DNA of 28,779 nt from an uncultured Clostridia bacterium (GTDB taxonomy: Bacteria; Bacillota; Clostridia; UBA1381): the NCBI GenBank assembly GCA_905236685.1, contig CAJOPD010000112.1, forward strand, positions 1 through 28,779, in the 5' to 3' direction. Made by a program: the position numbers and the translations under genes. Positions 15,515-22,920 of the stretch are shown here, in pieces. The notes under the pieces were generated by a model. It was not told the origin of the DNA. It saw nothing but the letters and a program-made list of their open reading frames with translations, and did not search any database. Every line of letters begins with the position of its first letter. The stretch's first letter is position 1.

Positions 15515-15928
15515 ATGGATAAGCATACACCTGAACAACGAAGAAAAAATATGCAGGCTATCAAGAATAAAGACAGCCAAATAGAATTACTTCTCAGAAA
15601 AGAACTTTGGAAACGAGGGCTCCGATATCAGAAAAACAGAACAGATATTTTTGGGAAGCCTGATATAGTATTCAAAGGTAAAAAGACAGCGATATTTTGT
15701 GACAGTGAGTTTTGGCACGGTTACAATTGGGAAGAAAGAAAAAAAGACTTCAAATCTCATCAAGAATTTTGGATACCTAAAATTGAGCGAAACATGGAAA
15801 GAGATATTGAAGTAACCAACAAGCTTGAATCTGAGGGATGGACAGTGCTTCGATTCTGGGGTAATGAAATTAAAAAGGAAACTGAAAAATGTGCAAATAT
15901 AATAGAAAAGGCGGTACAGACAAAATGA
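15515..15928 (+). CDS. vsr: Very short patch repair (Vsr) endonuclease
   Basis: Vsr nicks DNA beside T:G mismatches made when 5-methylcytosine deaminates. The 137-residue protein has the family layout: HTPEQRRKNMQAIKNKDSQIE, RKELWKRGLRYQKN, the catalytic aspartate D50 in FGKPDIVF, then KKTAIFCDSEFWHG (57 onward), FWIPKIERNMERD and LESEGWTVLRFWGNEI. The E. coli-type Zn ligands (a CxxxxH/C cluster after HGCFWH) are absent; this is a variant common in Firmicutes as far as I recall. The ATG at 15515 has GGAAGG 8 bases upstream and is preferred over the in-frame GTG at 15506. Its stop overlaps the methyltransferase start as ATGA, which fits repair of that enzyme's mutagenic product. Confidence 0.9.
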   Translation: MDKHTPEQRRKNMQAIKNKDSQIELLLRKELWKRGLRYQKNRTDIFGKPDIVFKGKKTAIFCDSEFWHGYNWEERKKDFKSHQEFWIPKIERNMERDIEVTNKLESEGWTVLRFWGNEIKKETEKCANIIEKAVQTK

Positions 15929-16959
15929 GAACTTATAAGTCCATTGACTTGTTTGCCGGCATCGGCGGAATCAGATTGGGATTTGAAAAAGCTTTCGGTA
16001 AACAAATTGAAACCGTATTTGTAAGTGAATGGGATGAACATGCACAAAAAACATACCGCGCAAACTTTAAGGACAATTTTGACATAGCCGGAGATATCAC
16101 AAAGATAGATGAATCAGATGTACCAAGTTTTGATATATGTCTTGCAGGATTCCCTTGCCAGGCATTTAGTATGGCAGGCAAAAGACAAGGATTTAATGAT
16201 GATTATAAGGGATTATGCAGAGGAACGCTGTTCTTGGATGTAGCCAGAATATGTGAAGAACATAAACCGGATGTAATCTTCTGCGAGAATGTAAAAGGGC
16301 TCGTAATTCACGACAGGGGCAGAACTTTGCAAATTATAAAAAAGACATTTGAAGACCTTGGATACAAGGTATTTACAAATGATGATAAAACTCTTAACAG
16401 TAAAGACTTTGGTGTGCCACAAAACAGAGAAAGAATCTATATTGTAGCATTCCGTAATGATATTGCTCCCGAGAAGTTCGACTTCCCTCAAAAAACGGAT
16501 GATACAAAGAGAATATCAGACATTATTGAAGAAAAGCCTGTATCTCCAAAATATTACCTAAGCGATGTATACCTTGAAACATTGAGGCAGCATAAAGCAC
16601 GACATGAAGCTAAAGGTAACGGATTCGGATACGAAATAAGAGCATGGGACGATGTTGCCGGAGCAATAGTATGTGGCGGAATGGGCAGAGAGAGAAATCT
16701 GATAATAGATAAAAGACAAAAAGACCTGACTCCTGTCACACATATAAAAGGAGAGATTAATAAAGAAGGTGTCAGAAAGATGACACCTCGTGAATGGGCA
16801 AGATTGCAGGGGTTTCCCGATACATTTAAACTTGAACTTGCAGATACGCACTTATACAAGCAATTTGGTAACAGTGTAACGGTGCCCGTAATTGAAGCTA
16901 TAGCATTGAAGATTAAGGAGGTTCTGGATAATGCCGAAACTATCAGGAAACAAAGGTGA
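15925..16959 (+). CDS. DNA (cytosine-5-)-methyltransferase
   Basis: The 344-residue enzyme transfers a methyl group from S-adenosylmethionine to C5 of cytosine. All main motifs are present: I (DLFAGIGGIRLGFE, from residue 8), IV (GFPCQAFSMAG, catalytic C78), VI (ENVKGL, E121), VIII (QNRERIYIVAF), IX (REWARLQGFPDTF) and X (YKQFGNSVTVPVIEAIA). The target-recognition region lies between VIII and IX. The start at 15925 overlaps the vsr stop; a longer frame from 15889 would lie inside vsr. The gene overlaps the HpaII-like endonuclease gene by 29 bases, so it should protect that enzyme's site, predicted as CCGG from the neighbour, not from this sequence. Confidence 0.95.
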   Translation: MRTYKSIDLFAGIGGIRLGFEKAFGKQIETVFVSEWDEHAQKTYRANFKDNFDIAGDITKIDESDVPSFDICLAGFPCQAFSMAGKRQGFNDDYKGLCRGTLFLDVARICEEHKPDVIFCENVKGLVIHDRGRTLQIIKKTFEDLGYKVFTNDDKTLNSKDFGVPQNRERIYIVAFRNDIAPEKFDFPQKTDDTKRISDIIEEKPVSPKYYLSDVYLETLRQHKARHEAKGNGFGYEIRAWDDVAGAIVCGGMGRERNLIIDKRQKDLTPVTHIKGEINKEGVRKMTPREWARLQGFPDTFKLELADTHLYKQFGNSVTVPVIEAIALKIKEVLDNAETIRKQR

Positions 16960-18022
16960 ATGGAGTGAAATATATGTTTTTCTCCGTTTGCTGGAATTAG
17001 GCAAGCTTTATGCAGCAGATGCTAACCTAAATAAAATTGATAGTGTTTTCTATGACATCATTAACATAATCAGAGATGAAAACACAGGGATTTTGGAATT
17101 CAGAATTGATCGGGCCAGAGGATACATTTCTGTAGTAAATACAAAAGAAATGAAGACAATAGTTGAATTGCCTGTATCGGAATTTAAAACAAAGGCTGAT
17201 GAATTGTATAATGCAATTGTTTCTGCAAATACCCCTTCTTTCTTTGTTGATGATACAGAAAAGTTTTTAGATAAAATCAGCATAAGTTCCTTAAAAGCAA
17301 AATCTACTGATAAAGCTGATATAAGAATTAAAATTCATGATATTAACACAGGGTATGAGGCGGTTCAAGGATTCAGCATTAAATCAAGACTGGGCAGTGC
17401 ATCCACTTTAATCAATGCCGGAAAAACTACAAATTTTATATTTGAAGTTACAGGCAATATGACAGATGCGATTATGGACGAATTTAACACATGCTCAAAA
17501 TTGTTCCGCAACAGATTTGCGGTATTGGAGAACAATAATTGTGATATCGAGTATGATTCGATGGAAAATGATGTTTTTGAGAACAATCTAATTCTCATTG
17601 ATGGCAACTTACCTGAGATTTGTGCTGAGATGATTAAGGCCTTTTATTCTTTGGGAATAACTACTGTTGAGAAGGCTTTGGAGCATGTACATACTTGCAA
17701 TCCTTTGAATTATGATTTTTCAAAAGGGCATCCGTTTTATAGTTACAAATTTAAGAAAATGCTTACAGAATGTGCTCTTGGCATGCTTCCATCCAAACCA
17801 TGGGACGGAACTGCAGATGCGACAGGCGGATATATAATTGTTCGTGAAGACGGTGAAGTTCTGTGTTATCATCTCTTCAACCGCAATGAATTTGAGAATT
17901 ATCTGCTTTTGAATACCAAGTTTGAAACTGCAAGCACAAGCAGACATCAATTTGGAAGTATTTACAAAGAAAACGGCAAATATTATTTAAAACTCAATTT
18001 ACAGATAAGGTTTATAAAGTGA
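16931..18022 (+). CDS. HpaII-family type II restriction endonuclease
   Basis: The 363-residue protein resembles the HpaII restriction enzyme family, close to R.HpaII in length. Supporting sequence includes the start LSGNKGEWSEIYVFLRLLELGKLYAADANLNKI, the central KADIRIKIHDINTGYEAVQGFSIKSRLGSASTLINAGKTTNF, and the C-terminal KPWDGTADATGGYIIVREDGEVLCYHLFNRNEFENYLL, where the substrate-side residues of the family lie. If the assignment holds, it cuts unmethylated CCGG. AAGGAGG at 16915-16921, 9 bases before the ATG, fixes the start inside the end of the methyltransferase gene. The next gene begins 1 base after its stop. The codon use is more AT-rich than that of the chromosomal genes, consistent with transfer. 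Confidence 0.85.
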   Translation: MPKLSGNKGEWSEIYVFLRLLELGKLYAADANLNKIDSVFYDIINIIRDENTGILEFRIDRARGYISVVNTKEMKTIVELPVSEFKTKADELYNAIVSANTPSFFVDDTEKFLDKISISSLKAKSTDKADIRIKIHDINTGYEAVQGFSIKSRLGSASTLINAGKTTNFIFEVTGNMTDAIMDEFNTCSKLFRNRFAVLENNNCDIEYDSMENDVFENNLILIDGNLPEICAEMIKAFYSLGITTVEKALEHVHTCNPLNYDFSKGHPFYSYKFKKMLTECALGMLPSKPWDGTADATGGYIIVREDGEVLCYHLFNRNEFENYLLLNTKFETASTSRHQFGSIYKENGKYYLKLNLQIRFIK

Positions 18023-18023
18023 T

Positions 18024-18701
18024 ATGAACATAATTGATATAAAATTCATGGGTGATAATGCATATTTGTTAAAATCTTGTACAGTTACAACAGATGAACT
18101 TAAACAGTCTGTAAACTCGTTTAATTATAATGAATTGTATGGCAAGTACAGAGAATATAAAGATGAAAATGGTGTAGAGAAGGCTCAATTTCCGCCAATT
18201 AATTTTGTCTTTTACAAGTTTGTTTTCGAACATGATAAAATTCCTTCTCCACAGCAGGTGCTGGACTTGTATTTTGAGATGTATACAGACAGAATTAAAG
18301 TTATTGATGAAAATGTTGTTATGGGTGGCGCGAGTTATAACTTAAACGCATTAAAGGCCAGAATATTGAGAACATACCCAAGTTTGTTAAGAGACTTTCA
18401 TTTTTATTTAATGCTTAAAGAATGCAATTCTTTTGACAAGGTTACATATTCGTGTGCTGATGATATTAAAGGAACCGATATAACAATTGTCCATAAAAGC
18501 AAAAAATATGTTGTATCATTATTCACTGATACTAAGCGCTCTTGGAGTTTCAAGAAAATAAAGAACATATTCAGGCATAAGTACGGACAAAACGAAATAA
18601 AAGTTCCGATGGTGTTGAATGAAGCTGACAAATGTGGCGATTTTATGCTGTACAGACATACTGATATTGAATTTGTAAAGAGCAAAGTTATAAATTATTA
18701 A
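18024..18701 (+). CDS. Unknown protein coupled to the HpaII-like endonuclease gene
   Basis: I do not recognise this 225-residue protein. It has no signal peptide or membrane segment. The first half is mixed alpha/beta (MNIIDIKFMGDNAYLLKSCTVT..., FPPINFVFYKFVFEHDKIPSPQQVLDLYFEMY). The second half has GTDITIVHKSKKYVVSLFTDTKRSWSFKKIKN, where D152 and D169-T-K171 are spaced like a PD-(D/E)xK nuclease core; the remaining strand pattern also allows this. It begins 1 base after the endonuclease stop, so the two are translationally coupled, and it ends the methyltransferase operon. It could be an endonuclease partner, a second nuclease or an accessory specificity factor. The nuclease reading is weak. 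Confidence 0.7.
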   Translation: MNIIDIKFMGDNAYLLKSCTVTTDELKQSVNSFNYNELYGKYREYKDENGVEKAQFPPINFVFYKFVFEHDKIPSPQQVLDLYFEMYTDRIKVIDENVVMGGASYNLNALKARILRTYPSLLRDFHFYLMLKECNSFDKVTYSCADDIKGTDITIVHKSKKYVVSLFTDTKRSWSFKKIKNIFRHKYGQNEIKVPMVLNEADKCGDFMLYRHTDIEFVKSKVINY

Positions 18702-18828
18702 ATATTTTAAATAATATATCGAAGATTTATAAGCGCAAATGAATAAACTGATGCCTAAAGCATTAATTAGTTAATATTTGTAATAATTTTGGTTATTATT
18801 ATAAATTTAATAGATAGAGGTAGTTATT

Positions 18829-19524
18829 ATGCTTTTAGAATATTTTAAAAAATACATAAAAATATCAAGGAATGTGTCAGATAGTACTGTTGATCATTAT
18901 ATAACAGCGATAAATACAATTAATGCTTTACTTGCAAAGAATAATTATCCGCTTAAGAATGTATTTAGTGTTTCTTCACATGAAGAATTAAACGATATTA
19001 AAGACTATCTAAACACAAATGAGGAGTTTATTAAAAAAGACACTGTTGGTCATAGAATGTACAGTGTTGCCTTTAATCATTTTTATATGTTTGCGTGTGA
19101 GGATAAAGATTTCTATACTCAGAAGTTGGACAAACTTGATATGGTTATTCCTAAAAAGATTATAGCGATTTCTAATACATGGAATCGCAATAAATTAATT
19201 TCTGCACAAGCGTTAGAATTTGCTCATTATCAATGCGAGTGTGATAATGAACACAAGACTTTTGTTGCGGCATCAAATGGTAAACAGTACATGGAAGGAC
19301 ATCACTTAATACCTATGAAATTTCAAAAAGATTTTTCTTCAAGCATTGATGTTTATGCAAACATTATTTGCCTTTGCCCAATTTGCCATAGGTTGTTACA
19401 TTACGGAACATCTAAAGAAAAAGGATATAATGCAGACAGATTGTTTGATGTTCGTAAAAATAGACTTATTAATAGTGGTATAGATATTAGCCGAAGTGAT
19501 TTTAAACAATTAATTGGTGTTTAA
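18829..19524 (+). CDS. HNH endonuclease with N-terminal helical DNA-binding-like domain
   Basis: The 231-residue protein ends in an HNH nuclease module. It has zinc cysteines C136/C138 and C183/C186, histidines H158/H159 in YMEGHHLIPM, N178 in NIICLCPICH and H187, which fits the H-N-H catalytic pattern of restriction-type HNH enzymes. Residues 1-95 (LEYFKKYIKISRNVSDSTVDHYITAINTINALL...) resemble the helical SAM-like core-binding domain at the start of tyrosine recombinases, but no recombinase catalytic residues follow. AGAGG lies 8 bases before the ATG. It stands alone, 127 bases after the restriction operon, and could act on modified or foreign DNA. Confidence 0.82.
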   Translation: MLLEYFKKYIKISRNVSDSTVDHYITAINTINALLAKNNYPLKNVFSVSSHEELNDIKDYLNTNEEFIKKDTVGHRMYSVAFNHFYMFACEDKDFYTQKLDKLDMVIPKKIIAISNTWNRNKLISAQALEFAHYQCECDNEHKTFVAASNGKQYMEGHHLIPMKFQKDFSSSIDVYANIICLCPICHRLLHYGTSKEKGYNADRLFDVRKNRLINSGIDISRSDFKQLIGV

Positions 19525-19560
19525 ATTTTAATATTAATTAATAGTGAGGTATATTGATAT

Positions 19561-19911
19561 ATGGTTGATTTTATTTGCTATCCAAAATGCACAACTTGTC
19601 AAAAGGCAAAGAAATGGCTTGATGACAACAAAATTGAATATAATATTCGTGATATTAAAGAAGACAATCCAAGTTTGAAAGAATTGACTGCGTGGTATAA
19701 AATTAGCGGACTACCGTTAAAGAAATTCTTTAACACATCTGGGCTTTTGTATAAGTCAATGGCACTAAAGGACAAGCTTCCTACTATATCTGATGAAGAA
19801 CAGTTAAAACTGCTTGCAACAGATGGAATGTTAGTAAAAAGACCGCTTGTAATAGGAGAAAACTTTGTTTTGCTTGGGTTCAAAGAAAGTGAATGGAGCG
19901 AAAAACTATGA
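19561..19911 (+). CDS. ArsC/Spx-family thioredoxin-fold protein
   Basis: The 116-residue protein has the ArsC/Spx fold signature: YPKCTTCQKAKKWLDDNKIEYNIRDIKEDNPSLKELTAWYKISGLPLKKFFNTSG, with a C10-T-T-C13 redox motif, and the family end LLATDGMLVKRPLVIGENFVLLGFKESEW. Members are arsenate reductases, Spx regulators or YffB-like proteins of unknown substrate; the sequence resembles the YffB-like arsenate-reductase-family group more than Spx. GTGAGGT lies 10 bases before the ATG. Its stop overlaps the next start as ATGA, so it is coupled to the flavin-reductase-like gene. No ars operon genes are nearby. Confidence 0.85.
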   Translation: MVDFICYPKCTTCQKAKKWLDDNKIEYNIRDIKEDNPSLKELTAWYKISGLPLKKFFNTSGLLYKSMALKDKLPTISDEEQLKLLATDGMLVKRPLVIGENFVLLGFKESEWSEKL

Positions 19912-20468
19912 GAAAGAATTTCGGAGCAAAAACTATCTTATATCCAATGCCTGTATTAATTATAGGCACGTATGACGAGAATGGAACGCCTAATGCTATG
20001 AATGCTGCTTGGGGTGGTATCAGCGAAGAAACACAGATTTCTATTTGTGTGGATGACGGACACAAGACTGCTAAGAATGTTGTTAAAAAAGGTGCGTTTA
20101 CAGTAAGTATTGCAGATTCAGAAAATGTTGTTGCTTGCGACTATGTTGGTATTGTTTCCGGCAATAAAGAGCCTGATAAAATAGAAAAAGTTGGTTGGCA
20201 TGTTACCAAAAGTGAATTTGTAAATGCTCCGCTTTTTGATGAACTACCTATGGCTCTTGAATGTAAGCTCATAAGCTACGATGAGGAAACTTGCAGACTT
20301 GTCGGCGAAATCGTTAATGTTTGTGCAGATGAAAGAATTCTTAACGAAAACGGTAAAATTGATTTAAATAAATTCAGTCCTATCACATACGATCCGGTGC
20401 ATCATACTTATCGCAAACTTGGGGATGTGGTTGGTAAGGCATTTAGTGATGGGAAGAAATTGAAATAA
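19908..20468 (+). CDS. Flavin reductase-like FMN-binding protein
   Basis: The 186-residue protein matches the flavin reductase-like domain (split-barrel FMN-binding fold): KTILYPMPVLIIGTYDENGTPNAMNAAWGGISEETQISICV, HKTAKNVVKKGAFTVSIAD, then VACDYVGIVSGNKEPDKIEK and LECKLISYDEETCRLVGEIVNV. It probably binds FMN and may reduce a small substrate or supply electrons; the physiological substrate is unknown. The ATG at 19908 overlaps the stop of the ArsC/Spx-like gene, so the pair forms a small redox operon. A longer frame from 19893 would lie inside that gene. Such enzymes are common in Clostridia. Confidence 0.88.
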   Translation: MRKNFGAKTILYPMPVLIIGTYDENGTPNAMNAAWGGISEETQISICVDDGHKTAKNVVKKGAFTVSIADSENVVACDYVGIVSGNKEPDKIEKVGWHVTKSEFVNAPLFDELPMALECKLISYDEETCRLVGEIVNVCADERILNENGKIDLNKFSPITYDPVHHTYRKLGDVVGKAFSDGKKLK

Positions 20469-20570
20469 ACTGTTTTGAAAAAGGCTTTTTTACATTGATT
20501 TACTAACACTGATTATAACAATACAAAAACAAAAGATTTTTATATAAACTTACGATAAGAGGTGATCGCA

Positions 20571-22103
20571 TTGTTAATAAGACCATTTAGTGCATTGGCT
20601 TCATGGCAAGGATATGAATATCAAGCACATATAGCCATATATGTTGTTTTAAAAAAGATTGAAGAAACAGTAACTAGTAAAATGCCTATCGAGAATCTAC
20701 TACTAGAAATTGAGGGGGCAGAGGACTTCTCTATTAAAAATGAAGATGAATATATATCTTTACATCAAGTTAAAAGTTCTTCTATTTCACTTGGTACTAA
20801 TGATAAATTTGCATTTATCATCTCTTTACTTCAATATAATGCTCAAAATGGTTTTTACCACATTGCTCCAGGAGAATCTATCGCGAATGATTTTGTCGAA
20901 AAAACTGTTGAATCTATTGACGAATTACTAATCAAACTAGATTTGGAAATAAAAAAAGCTTCAGAAGTGAAAGAATCAGAATATGATAATTATATAATAT
21001 TTGATAAAATACTTTCAAATTCAAAAAAAGGAAGTTTATATAATATACTTGACTATATTTGTCACGGCGATAAATCTGAAGAAAATATAAAAAAATCGAT
21101 ACTTCTATTCAAGGAGGAATTGAATAGATATCGTGATCTATTGACTTTTGATGGAGTATGCGTGGACGATTCTTCACTTTTTAAGGTTTGGGATGAAACA
21201 TTTGAAAATATTAATAAGGTCAAAGAAAAATGTTTTGAAATTATAAAAAATATATTGAATCTATCGAAACCAGAATGGGAAACGCTTATAGATGAAAAAT
21301 ATATTAGTTTTTTATACGACCAAACGTTTCTGTTTATAAAAAATAAGATTAATGATGATTATGTTGGCATAACTGATGACATCAAAAAAAGTATTATTAA
21401 GATTACAGAAATATTTGATAATTTACTTGTTGATTATCATAAAAATGCAAATTCAATACAGTATCAATACCATTTGTTATGGGAAACAATACAAAAAGTA
21501 TTTGATGATTTCCCAACTGAAAATAATGAATTGTGTGGATATGAATCATGTGAAAAGTGCGAAATATATGATGAATGTAATTTGGCACAACAGTATAAAC
21601 ATATCAACTCTATTGATATAGATGAAATAAATGATTTTTTATATAAATTAATTTTAAAGACTCCACAAAAAGGGAAGCCAAATGAATTGCCTACGTCTAA
21701 TTTAATAAAACGCTTGTTTGCAAAAAGTTTAAAAAATATTAGTTTGTTAAAACACGAAAACAATAATATTATACAGGCACAAAAAAATGGAGAGTTTTTT
21801 AGATTGACATTAGACTCTAGTGGAGAGATCGAAGAATTACAAAAACAAATATGTGATGAAGTTCAATCTGCTGAAGGAGATAAGCTTTTAATATATGAAA
21901 GTGATGTTTTGATAACTGATAATTTAAATGTTGATAACCTTATTTACGATGGAATTAAAGCAACGGTAATGGGCGAACAAGAATATAGAGAACTAGAAAA
22001 TATTACAACAAATTCGATCGAAAAAATTAAGATAAATTGTAATAAACCTAAGGTGTTGCGTTTGATAGATAGAAAAAATGCAGTAAAGGAGCTAAATGAA
22101 TGA
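20571..22103 (+). CDS. Lamassu/ABC-3C-like effector protein with Cap4 (DUF4297)-like nuclease domain
   Basis: The 510-residue protein begins like the DUF4297/Cap4 dsDNA nuclease family: WQGYEYQ (from W12), a helix, then LLLEIEGAEDFSI and YISLHQVKSSS. E48, D52 and Q66-V-K68 fit the E/D...QxK active site of that PD-(D/E)xK group. The rest is helical, with a cysteine cluster C322, C327, C330 and C336 (CGYESCEKCEIYDEC) that may bind metal. The start is taken as TTG at 20571, 8 bases after GAGG in a near-complete anti-16S match; GTG at 20562 overlaps that site. Its stop overlaps the next gene (ATGA). By analogy to LmuA of Lamassu systems it would be the DNA-cutting effector held in check until phage or plasmid DNA is sensed. 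Confidence 0.72.
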   Translation: MLIRPFSALASWQGYEYQAHIAIYVVLKKIEETVTSKMPIENLLLEIEGAEDFSIKNEDEYISLHQVKSSSISLGTNDKFAFIISLLQYNAQNGFYHIAPGESIANDFVEKTVESIDELLIKLDLEIKKASEVKESEYDNYIIFDKILSNSKKGSLYNILDYICHGDKSEENIKKSILLFKEELNRYRDLLTFDGVCVDDSSLFKVWDETFENINKVKEKCFEIIKNILNLSKPEWETLIDEKYISFLYDQTFLFIKNKINDDYVGITDDIKKSIIKITEIFDNLLVDYHKNANSIQYQYHLLWETIQKVFDDFPTENNELCGYESCEKCEIYDECNLAQQYKHINSIDIDEINDFLYKLILKTPQKGKPNELPTSNLIKRLFAKSLKNISLLKHENNNIIQAQKNGEFFRLTLDSSGEIEELQKQICDEVQSAEGDKLLIYESDVLITDNLNVDNLIYDGIKATVMGEQEYRELENITTNSIEKIKINCNKPKVLRLIDRKNAVKELNE

Positions 22104-22903
22104 AAAGTATCATAGATATAATTCTTGACCATTCTGAATACGAAAAGAAGTGCTTAGATATACCTGCCATTTCTTTTTATAAAAAAACAAACCCGAATAT
22201 TGCAAATTACATTATCATATATGATGTTGATTGCTCGTCATATGAAAATGATGAGCATAAAATCAAAGAATCTTTAGATGAATTAGAAGCAATGTATTCT
22301 TTGGACAAAAATGTTGACGGTGAATCTTTAAAAGTTAAAATTCAAAGTTTATTTGATAATAATCAAGAGGCAAGTCAAATTGATAAAAACACTTCAGCTA
22401 TATATCTTTTGAAGTTTAACGATTCTGAACGTTTCAATTCAATGAGAAATTTGATTTACACAATTGAGGAATCATCAAATTACTTTAAGAGATATATACT
22501 TGCGTATACAGATAAGCAAGTACAAATGCTAAATGATAAAATCTCAGACTACGAAGAAAAAAACATAGAACAAATTTTAAGTGACATTGCAGATAATAAA
22601 GATGAGTACTATAAATTGATGAACGGAATGAATTCTGGTAGTTTGTATGAGTTGGTTATAAGATTGTTTTCCAAAATACCGTTTTTAAAATACGATTTTA
22701 AAGTTAACTCTATGCCAATATCTATTGAAGCAGATATTGATAACAGAATGCCAAATGCCTTGAAAAATTGCGACAATGTATTGAAAAACATAAAAGAAGA
22801 CGAAATCGAGGAAAAAACAATATTAACTATGCTTGATGATTATATTATTGATGATGAGGAAATAGAGAAAGAATTAGAAACGTTGCTTAAAGCTGATAAT
22901 TAA
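22100..22903 (+). CDS. Middle component of the Lamassu/ABC-3C-like system
   Basis: I do not recognise specific motifs in this 267-residue, acidic, mostly helical protein (MKSIIDIILDHSEYEKKCLDIPAISFY..., IYLLKFNDSERFNSMRNLIYTIEESSNYFKRYILAYT, GSLYELVIRLFSKIPFLKYDF). Its size and its place between a Cap4-like nuclease gene and an SMC-like ATPase gene match LmuC of Lamassu or the 'middle component' of ABC-three-component systems, which bridges effector and ATPase. It overlaps the upstream gene by 4 bases and is followed after 17 bases by the ATPase gene. The region IYLLKFNDSERFNSMRNLIYTIE could be a small alpha/beta unit. The assignment rests mainly on context. Confidence 0.65.
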   Translation: MKSIIDIILDHSEYEKKCLDIPAISFYKKTNPNIANYIIIYDVDCSSYENDEHKIKESLDELEAMYSLDKNVDGESLKVKIQSLFDNNQEASQIDKNTSAIYLLKFNDSERFNSMRNLIYTIEESSNYFKRYILAYTDKQVQMLNDKISDYEEKNIEQILSDIADNKDEYYKLMNGMNSGSLYELVIRLFSKIPFLKYDFKVNSMPISIEADIDNRMPNALKNCDNVLKNIKEDEIEEKTILTMLDDYIIDDEEIEKELETLLKADN

Positions 22904-22920
22904 TTAAGAGGAGAATAAAT

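Noticed and set aside
15889..15927. Longer N-terminus of the C5 methyltransferase
   Set aside because: The extra residues lie inside vsr, and the normal N-terminus (motif I close to the start) begins at 15925 with an ATGA overlap.
20469..20570. Promoter of the SMC-type module
   Set aside because: TTTACA at 20489 and TATAAC at 20514 have a 19-base spacer, and other pairs are worse; no convincing promoter could be fixed.
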